Source: Archilochus colubris | Taxonomy: Eukaryota; Chordata; Aves; Apodiformes; Trochilidae | Length of the DNA stretch: 64,000 bases | Reading direction: 5' to 3' | Assembly (NCBI GenBank): GCA_023079485.1 | Contig: CM041090.1 | Location: 8,368,519-8,432,518, forward strand | In this document: positions 51,408 through 64,000 of the stretch, piece by piece | Numbering within the stretch: the stretch's first letter is position 1 | Layout: each line of letters opens with the position of its first letter | Translations under genes and position numbers: made by a program | Notes under the pieces: model-generated | The model's input: the letters and a program-made list of their open reading frames with translations, nothing else | Told to the model about the DNA's origin: nothing | Databases searched by the model: none

Positions 51408-53674
51408 CTTTTTAAAATAACACTACAAATTAAATCTGCTTTTTTAAAGAGACATACCATATAAGGAAAGAATCTAAGTTAAAATTTAGATTATTATGGA
51501 AAAAGGTGAGAAAAGTACACGTGAAAACAACACAAAAATTACTGTGGGGTAACAGTACTTGTTTCTTTTTAAGCTACTATGTGTATAGATTTATGCTGTC
51601 CAATACGAAAATGAAAGTGATTTTCAAGAATCCCCCAGTACAAGTGAGTAATGCTGTCTAGAAGCATTAAAGCATCTCTGGACAGCAATTTTCTGTATCT
51701 CAATGTCAGAATTACTCTAAGATATGTGGCAAAGTTGTCCTTTACATCTGAAGCTAGGTGTTCCATTATAATCTTTCAGTAGCAGATTATCTGCTTCCTC
51801 TACTACATTAATCTACACTGCAAATAAGTATACAATTTTCACAGAAGCCTTCTCTAAATATGTCACTCTTTCAAGTATTTATAGCTCTCACAAAATGTAT
51901 CCTCTTCCACAAAAAACTCATTTCCAGGGGTCAGCTCACAACTGATTGCCAGAAGAAAGAGCATTTCAGAAGAGCATTTATTCATTTCCTATAGTAAGAT
52001 CAGAGAAGAGAAATTATCTCTTGTATAATAAATTACTACAACCCCTGCACTGCGAGGCTTTTGTTCCTTCATTACTGGGAGTTCCAAATTTAAATTCAGC
52101 TGTGTAAGGGAAGCCCACTCTACTTTCAAGGACAAGTGTGGATGTTGTTTCTGGTGTTGAGAAACAAATGCTATGGGAATAAAGACAGGACACAGAGCAT
52201 GATTTGTCCCTTGATACATACTTACTGCCTGCCTTTTGCCACCTTCAGTTCATGAAACTTTGCTGACACAGACACTGCCTGCAGATCATCAGCTTTAACA
52301 GCCATGGTAGGTCCATCAGTCTAATTCCCTTTCTTGTATCTGTCATTTATAGCTCAGGCTTCCACATCATGCAACTTTAATTATATACTTATTTTATTTA
52401 TTTATTATAATACTTAGTTCTGCTACACTTGCATAAGTATGTACACCTATTGATTTTAAACCTGCTATCTGAAATTTTTCCTGTCACAATATCTGATCTG
52501 TGAAAAACAGTGAATTGCCTTTTTTTTTTCTTTTAATGCTATTCATTCTGTGTACCTCCACCATACACAGTTTCTTGGTAAAAGTGAAAAGTTCTAGTCT
52601 ATTTAAGTTCTCTTTTTGTGCAAGCTGTTCCAAATACCTGCTGAATCTTATGGTAGTCACGACCTAAGCACGTCCCAGGTTTATGCAGTCATAGAAATAA
52701 GTCTTTTCTTTTGTTCTCTCTCTCTTTCTCTCTCTTTTCTTTAACTAAGTCCTCGTATCTTATTTTCTTTTCTGAGAATACAGAAAAATACTTGATACAG
52801 TGCTAAGAGGATCTTCTCAGGGAACCATCCTGCTGATGCAGGTTAACTTACTAGCAGCACTGGACCATCTCTCCTGTAGATCCATGCAGTATTTTTCTTT
52901 CCAATATGCTGGCACTATGAGAAGACAGTACCTCTAAATAGCCATTAAAAAAAAAATTGGATATAAACAGAAACAAAGACTAGAGTCAGGATAAATAAGG
53001 TCAGGTGAAGAGTCAGGTTAGCTGAGATTTGGATGAAGCATGAAAGTGGCAATGTGGGCTTGGAACAGGGGGTTAGAGTTCTGAGAGTCACAGATCCTTG
53101 AGTAAAAAGTAGATGACAGTGGCAAATGCAACTGAAAAAGATCCCTCCAAAAGAAGCTTCACATGAGAAGATTAAGAAAGGCAAGATAAGTTCACTAAGA
53201 TAAAAACAGGTAGTGCACCTAGAAGCTGTGGTGGATTTGGGTTGGGTGAGAAGACAAAAAGCACAGCCAGAGAGATGTACAGCATAATCCCTCAAGGAAA
53301 TCCCTAGCATTATACATGAAGCTTTTAAAAAGATCTTGGGCTGTGATAATAAAGAACTGAATATTGACCAGGAAGCTGGGCTGCTCTCCCATTAAATTCA
53401 AAAGCAAATGATGTGCTGTATAATTATTTTCAACCAAATGAACACTTTCTACTCCAATTTATTCTTCTCAATTATTAGTGCAAATGATTACAGAAATAAG
53501 TCTCAATCTATTTAACTGAGACCGTGCAAGTACTTGGTATGTACTCAGTTTTCCTGCTTCTTCTGTATGAAGTCATTTTGGCTTGATCCTGAATATACCC
53601 AGACACACGGGAGCCTTGTCTATATTTCTTCTAAATGCAAAGGAAAAAAACACAATTGTAGTATTACTCACATG
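51408..53674. other. Intronic sequence with a pyrimidine tract
   Basis: AT-rich. A CT-rich tract (TTCTCTCTCTCTTTCTCTCT region) lies near 52715-52742. A 121-codon minus frame (52945-53310) is not recognisable. Confidence 0.55.
52713..52742. repeat. Polypyrimidine (CT-rich) simple repeat
   Basis: A run of C and T with TCTCTC units following GTCTTTTCTTTTG. On the GPHN sense strand it is purine-rich. Confidence 0.7.
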
Positions 53675-54105
53675 TGTACTGGGTCTGGCTGGGATGGATC
53701 TGACTGTTTTAGAGCAGCTGCTATGTTGCTGTGTTATGGAATTGTGACTAAAATGGTGCTGGTAACAAACCAACATTTTAACTGAGGTTGAACAGTGCCT
53801 GCAAGGTCACTTTTCCCCCTCTGCCACCCCAGAGAGTTGGCTGGGAGTGGGCAAAGGGCTGGGAGGGGACACAGCCAGCAGTCCTGACCCATACTGACCA
53901 AAGGATATTCCATACTGGGACACTGTGCTCAGCAGCAAGAGCTCAAGAAGAGGAGGAGGAAGGGTGGAAACATCAGTTGTTGTCACATTTGTCTTCCCAA
54001 GTGACCCTTCTGTGTGCTGAGGTGCAGCTTTCCAGGAGCTGCCTGAACATCTGCCTATTGATGGGCAGAAGTGAATTACTTTGTATTAAGGCTCTTTCTT
54101 GTACT
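53675..54105 (+). mobile_element. ERVL-type LTR, 3'-truncated
   Basis: It begins TGTACTGGGTCTGGCTGGGA and continues in the order I know from a common avian ERVL LTR: GACTAAAATGGTGCTGGTAA, TGAACAGTGCCTGCA, GGCTGGGAGTGGGC, GGGAGGGGACACAGCC, CTGACCAAAGGATATTCCAT, TTTGTCTTCCCAAGTGACC, CTGCCTATTGATGGGCAGAA. Similarity fades after GTGAATTACTTTGTATT, so the polyadenylation end and closing CA are missing. No internal retroviral genes are nearby. It is antisense to GPHN. Its 3' border is approximate. Confidence 0.85.
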
Positions 54106-56400
54106 ATTGGAGAATATAACAACAAACAAAAGGATTTAAAATTGCAGCTGGAAACCTAAAAACAGAGTGGATACTTGTAAAATCAAAGTTTAAAGACTTA
54201 CATAGAAACAACTTCTAATCAGTTCTATGAGAACTGTTTGGATTGAAACTTGTTTACTATTTTTCAACCTGTGTTCTGTGTATTTCTTTTCAGGCACTAG
54301 ATAGTAAAAAAAGTAAAAAAAGCACAAAAAGGACAAATTTTCTTTAGAATTTTTTGGAAAAGATTTTCTTACATCATTAATAAATGAAAATTTAAGCACA
54401 ATGAAAATCTAACTTTAACCTGAAAATGGAGGATCTAGTAAATCTCCATAACCACTGGTGATGTTTCTTATTGCAACAAACATCATATATTAATTTATGA
54501 CTGTTAGTTCTAGGACAAGCCAGACGAAAACAAAACAAAATAAAACACATTTCTTTAGACAGCTCCACAAAAGAGTACATTTCAAATGCATTAAATTAAA
54601 AGCTTCCTAGTAACAAGGAGGATCCCTGGTAACAGATCCCATAAAGAAAGTTCCCTGTACCCTTTTAGGTAGAGGCTTCTAGCTAATAAACTTCAAACTG
54701 CACCACAGAGAAGTACTAGAACTAATTCTGAAACCCATTCTGGAACCAAAAATCCAGACAGAGCACCCCAGCTGAAGCTGCCATGCAAGTAAACAGCCCT
54801 TTCCCCAGAGCAACACTTATTAACCCAGACAGAGTTGGGGCTGCACAGCCTCTAGTTCATGACCAACTGGTTCAAGTACTTCATTAGTTCATAAATTTTT
54901 TAATTGCTGGCTACTGCAGGGCATTGCAAGAGCAAAAGGAACTAAATTCCTTCTAAGAATTTGGAAAGTGTATGATGAAAGAATACAAGTTTGTTCTGAA
55001 TGTAACTTCTAATGATAGATAAAGCTGACGTGGAGTTTTAAAGCTTTGGACCAAGAGGTAAAAAAATACTAGAGCTGAGAGTTACTACATGCTTAAGAGA
55101 GTCCTTTTTCTTCTGTTCTGCTTTGCCACAGACTGCTGCTAAGGTTCTGCTTCAGACAGATGAAGTTGTTCCTACAGGTTTATGAGTCATTAAGCCTGAA
55201 TAGCCAAAGAAAAAATGCATGCAATACTAGCAATTTTTGTTACAAACTGCCAAGGAATCTTGGTTTTGAGAAAATTCTTTTCTTGAAGTGCAAGTAATAC
55301 AGATGGTCTTCAATGAAGCTGGAAAGGAGAGTTCCCCCAGATAATCACTATGCCTAAGCAAAGAGTTGCTTACAAAACGCCTGTTCAAAACAATCAGGGA
55401 CTTGTTCATAAGACTGGAGGTAAAAATTGTTTGGCACATGAACTATGGAACAATCTCCGTGATACATTTGATGGAGTCTGATTACACTATGGAGAAGCCA
55501 AGCAAGTGAACTGGCCTGAGAAGAAACCTTGGCCTCTTAACAGAAGCATATTTTAGCATCTTAAAGTGTGCACAGTTTTTTCAGGCACAGGCAAATTCTG
55601 CTTTCAGTTGAAGCACATAAAGGCTTGGCTCACACGTTGCCCCAGAACAACCATGACCCATCAGAATAACATGAAGTCAGTTCTATTTAGATCAACTTTA
55701 AGAAGTGCTTATTAGATTACATTCATTGTCATCAATTATTTTAGATGTCAGATTTTCTGAAGCTTGCCAAGTACAAGCTTTTCATTGGATGTCATAGTTA
55801 AAATAGGCTGCACTTCTGTTACACATATCATAGGGAGAATTACAAGTATTTTGGTACACAGGCAACAGATTTCCTATCTCCTGTCAAAAGTTACCTGTTC
55901 TTACCTGTTATATTTATCTACTTTCTTTTAACTGGAATACAGCTAACCTAAAGACGATAAACTCAATTCAGATGTGGCATAGAAAGAAGTTATTCTGAAT
56001 CTCTTGGATCTTGTTCATCTGAAAGAAGCTCTGAAGATGTTTCTAATGTTTCGAAGAAGATGATGTTGAAGATGTTTCAAATGTGTATCAGTGATTACGA
56101 GCAGCTGCAGCCACTGAAATGCACAGAAAGAAGTGTCCTCCTTTCTGTCTAGACAAGTATTTTATAAACCTTATGTCTATATACAGGCTAGAGCTGAAAG
56201 GAACATCTTACTAAGTGATGCTAAGAGCTAAAACGTGGGAATGTCTATACATAGAACTTCTCCTTGAAGTAGGTGGATGTATACCTAACCCTCTCATGAT
56301 CTAACTGTTCATGCTTCAGAGGTGTATTTAAATAATTTTCAATTAGAAATTCAGAAGTAAAGAACCTAGAAGGAATTTCAAGTGATAGCATATTAAGTTG
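54106..56400. other. Intronic sequence, nothing recognised
   Basis: AT-rich sequence without a supported gene or repeat family. Confidence 0.55.
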
Positions 56401-56478
56401 ATCCTGCTTTAGTGGGAGAGTTGGACCAGATCATCCCTAGAGGTCCCTTCCAACTCTGATAATCCTGTGATTCTGTGA
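56401..56478 (+). mobile_element. CR1 3' terminal fragment
   Basis: TGGGAGAGTTGGACCAGATC, then GAGGTCCCTTCCAACTCTGA and the terminal CCTGTGATTCTGTGAAT. It is the 3' UTR end only. Confidence 0.85.
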
Positions 56479-56929
56479 ATTCTATCTAACTCGTTTCTCT
56501 CCTAAGCACAGAATGGGCATTGAGAATGGAGAAGGAGGGGAAGAAAGAGGGTGGCCACACAGTCTGCTCTTGAGTGAGGAGTGACATGAACTGATCAATT
56601 TTCTCTTTTATTGAGCACCAGCTTCTAAGAAATTTTGCTTTGCTTCAAAGACCTCCCTGCAAAAGCAGGACTCTGCCAGCATCTTAAGCTGTTCTGTTGC
56701 ATTTTACCTCAGCTGAACATATTCTGAAGAACATCTGCACCACAATCTAGGAATAACCAGCCTAGTTCTTCCAATTACACCTCACCTGCAGCTTTGCTGT
56801 TTAGGACCACTCATGAAGAGACCCCTGTAATCCTCTCATGTAAATAAATCTCCTCTGCAGAATGCAAAAATTTATGTATCTTTTACATGTTACCGGAATG
56901 CTAGACAGGGCTACAGAGGGTGCCACATC

Positions 56930-57034
56930 TGGGGCCTTGAGCAACCTGATGGAGTGGGAGGAGTCTCTGCCCATGCAGGGGGGTTGGAACTGGATGATCT
57001 TTAAGGTCCCTTCCAACCTTAGCCATGCTATGAT
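56930..57034 (+). mobile_element. CR1 3' terminal fragment
   Basis: GCCTTGAGCAACCTGATGGA, GGGGGGTTGGAACTGGATGA, TCTTTAAGGTCCCTTCCAAC and CCATGCTATGATA: a well-preserved CR1 3' UTR of the C-like type, about 105 bp. The 5' limit is approximate, and the match may start near 56895. Confidence 0.87.
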
Positions 57035-57159
57035 AGCCACATGAAGTTACCAATACAGCAATCAAAGTAAGTTCCATCTGGGTTTGGTCACATTATCTAC
57101 ACTGATGTCAAAGTGCCAGAATGCATACCTCTATCATAGAAGAAAAAGAGAAGGGGGGG

Positions 57160-57206
57160 GAGAGGGGGAACAGGGGGAAAAAATAAAAGGAAACAAGAAA
57201 AAAAAA
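57160..57206. repeat. Purine-rich low-complexity tract
   Basis: A run of A and G (AGGGGGAACAGGGGGAAAAA region continuing from about 57139), giving a polypurine strand. Confidence 0.6.
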
Positions 57207-57500
57207 TAGGGACAAATATATATAGACTGTAGACATTTTTTCCAACTATCCAAATAATCTCATCTGCTACAAATTGAATTGATCCTCTCTCACTGGCCAA
57301 AAAGAACAACCTCTTTCATAGTATTTTATATGCTGTAGGCAACTCATACTTCCTCTCTTTAGCTGTTGTTTTATAAATTAAATAACACCTACCATGCACT
57401 GCATTTTCTAACTGCCTTCTCCTCTTGACATTCTACTACACACCTCTGTATCTAAGTTTTATGTCCAAAACTGGACATTGCATAGAGCTGCTACATCACA

Positions 57501-57604
57501 GGGCTCTGAGCCACTTGATCTAGTTTAAGATGTCACAGCTTATTGAAGGAATGTTGGACCAGCTAACCTTTAAAGGTCCCTTCCAACCCAGACTATTTTA
57601 TGAT
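57501..57604 (+). mobile_element. CR1 3' terminal fragment
   Basis: GGCTCTGAGCCACTTGATCT, GTTGGACCAGCTAACCTTTA, AGGTCCCTTCCAACCCAGAC and ATTTTATGAT: the third plus-strand CR1 end within 1.2 kb. Diverged. Confidence 0.85.
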
Positions 57605-62128
<4,524 letters not shown>

Positions 62129-63166
62129 GAAAGCAAGGACAGGCAGCCTGGAGGAATACAGAGAAGTTGTTTGTGCAGGCAGGAATCAGGTTAGGAAAGC
62201 TAAAGCCCTGTTACAATGAAATCTGACCAGGAACATCAAGGGCAATGAGAAAAGCTTCTGTAGGAATGCTGGTGATAAAAGAAAGACTAGGAAACAGGTG
62301 GGCTCTCTCCCAAAGTAAACAGGAGACCTGGTTATCTGGGATACGGAGAAGGCTGAAGCACTCAATGACTTTTTTCCTCAATCATCACTGGCAAGTGCTC
62401 AAGCCACACAAGTCACAGAGAGTGAAGTCAGGGACTGGACTGGGAGAATGAGCAGCCACCCACAGTAGGAAAAGATGAGGTTTGAGACCGTCTGAGGAAC
62501 CTGAATTTGCACAGGTCCATGAGAGCTGGTGAGAAGCATCCACAGGTTGTCAGGAAACTGGTGGATGAAGTTACTAAGCCTCTATTCATGATACTCGAGA
62601 AATCATGGCAGTCCAGTTAACTTCCCACTGACTGGAAAAGAAGAAACATAAACCCCATGTTTAAAAAAGGCAAAAAGGAAGACCAAGAGAATGACAGACC
62701 AGTCAATCTGACCTCTCTGCACAGCAAGATCATGGATCATATCCTCCTGGAAATGCTGGTGAGGCACACAGAAAATAAGGAGGTGTTTGGTGACAGCCAA
62801 CCTGCTTTCACTGCCATGCCAAATCATACCTGAAAATCTGGGGGCTGCCTATGATGGGCTTAGAGCATTGGTGAACAAGGGAAGAGGAACTGATGTCATC
62901 TACCAGGACTTAGGCAAAGCATTTGACACTGTCCTGTACAACATTGTTGTGTCTAAATTGGAGAGACATGGACTTGACAGATGGACCAGTGGGCAGATGA
63001 AAAACTGTCTGGATGGTCAGTGGCTCAAATGTCCATGCAGCGATCAGTGACACGGGGCATTGCTCAGAGATCAGTATTGGGCTGGTGCTGTTTAGCACCT
63101 TTGCCAGCAACTTGGACAGTGGGACTGAGTCCCTTTTCAACCCAAATCATTCACGATTCTATGATT
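62129..63166 (+). mobile_element. Internally deleted CR1 LINE
   Basis: It begins near GAAAGCAAGGACAGGCAGCC in the ORF2 linker and follows the RT to about 63128, just past CAACTTGGACAGTGGGACT. It then jumps to the extreme 3' end, CCCTTTTCAACCCAAATCAT and CACGATTCTATGATT. The end of the RT, the C-terminal region and most of the 3' UTR are therefore deleted. Fragments read MRKASVGMLVIKERLGNRWA (62245) and YQDLGKAFDTVLYNIVVSKL (within 62787-63050), matching the 13.8-16.5-kb copy almost residue for residue in inverted orientation. It has no intact RT. Confidence 0.9.
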
Positions 63167-64000
63167 GTAATTACCTATTTATGAATGAAGTTGAAAACTG
63201 TAAACCTTCTAAACCTTCTATTTAGTTAAGAGAGCTGGGCAATACAAGGTTTTGTTAAAAAGACTAACTTAAAATCAGATACACATGTACAAACTTTGCA
63301 AAAGGTATCAACCTCATCCTCTCAGCTCCCCTCCCTTTTTCCTTTTTAATTGTAGGAGAGTCAGGACACCAGGAAGGGGCAAATTTGCATCAATCCTCTT
63401 CTTAGGTTAGCACTCTAACATCATTCTGATCCTAACCAAATCAGAAAACAGGTATTTCAAATAAATATAGAAATATTTCAAACAGTTCTGACCATGAAGA
63501 AGTCCAGTGTTCAGTTTATATTCAAAAAAATGAAATTCTGAAAATGACATTTTACTATGATTGACAATTCCCATTACTAGCATTTATGGCAACAGGAGAG
63601 CTCCCAGTGAGAGGAAATAATTCTGCAGAATGAGCTGGAATTATACCTCTTACAGGAAGGCTTTGGCACACTTTACCAACCTGCATACAGGCACAGCCAC
63701 CTTCCCTCACATCCTTGCAAACTCTAGCCCAGGAAATACCCACATTTTCAGCAGTAAGCACTGGGTGGAGGCAATGAGGCAGAATAGGTACTATATTTCT
63801 CACAGCTTGAAAACCATAAATCAACACTGCATGTACTTTTAAAAATGGTACAGTCTGACTGAAACGCAAGCTATTTGTTTTAAACGAGACATAGGGTGAA
63901 ACTATGTTTGATGGTATGGCAGAAAGATCAGGATGATCTTTGTGTTTTAGAGTCTGAGGGAAGGAAAGGCAGAAGAAAACTTTGCATCACAACCACAAAT
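63167..64000. other. Intronic sequence, nothing recognised
   Basis: AT-rich. A 104-codon minus frame (63555-63869) and an overlapping plus frame have no recognisable similarity. GPHN exon 1 is not seen. Confidence 0.55.

Overview
The window is vertebrate, almost certainly bird, nuclear DNA. It is AT-rich, intron-like sequence scattered with CR1 LINE copies whose 3' ends carry the ATTCTATGATTCTATGAT-type repeat. It also holds an ERVL LTR of a kind I know from birds and a 304-bp solo LTR. I see no prokaryotic gene, operon or CRISPR array.

The only host gene I can support is gephyrin (GPHN), on the minus strand. Two short exons are recognisable with correct splice sites and phase. One at 60524-60602 reads (V)[14 protein letters not shown]... 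to ...QDPS(L). One at 32533-32590 reads LGGTISAYKIVPDEIDEIK. They join in frame and match coding exons 2 and 3 of the gephyrin G domain (MogA-like molybdopterin adenylyltransferase, also the trimerising part of the inhibitory-synapse scaffold). So 60603-64000 is part of intron 1, 32591-60523 is intron 2 (27.9 kb), and 1-32532 is part of intron 3. I searched for exon 1 and exon 4 by eye and did not find them.

The long open frames come from CR1 reverse-transcriptase sequence, not host genes. From left to right: a minus CR1 3' fragment (1.4 kb); a 1.84-kb plus CR1 with most of the RT and an intact FADD box but two frameshifts (1.86-3.70 kb); a solo LTR with a perfect 6-bp target duplication (6.55-6.86 kb); an old repeat relic with an 80-bp palindrome (about 8.8-9.4 kb); a 2.7-kb minus CR1 reaching into the endonuclease domain (13.83-16.51 kb); a minus CR1 end (20.6 kb); a plus CR1 (22.2-22.8 kb) beside a hAT-like transposon end (22.93 kb); a minus CR1 lacking its 3' end (33.66-35.5 kb); a 1.1-kb minus CR1 (41.8-42.9 kb); small CR1 relics at 44.1, 44.6, 51.3, 56.4, 56.9 and 57.5 kb; a 3'-truncated ERVL LTR (53.7-54.1 kb); and an internally deleted plus CR1 (62.1-63.2 kb).

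The most notable structure is that the CR1 at 62.1-63.2 kb is an inverted, nearly identical partner of part of the CR1 at 13.8-16.5 kb, sharing its disabling lesions. The pair encloses both GPHN exons. I found no convincing novel system; the window is a repeat-rich intronic stretch of one well-known gene.
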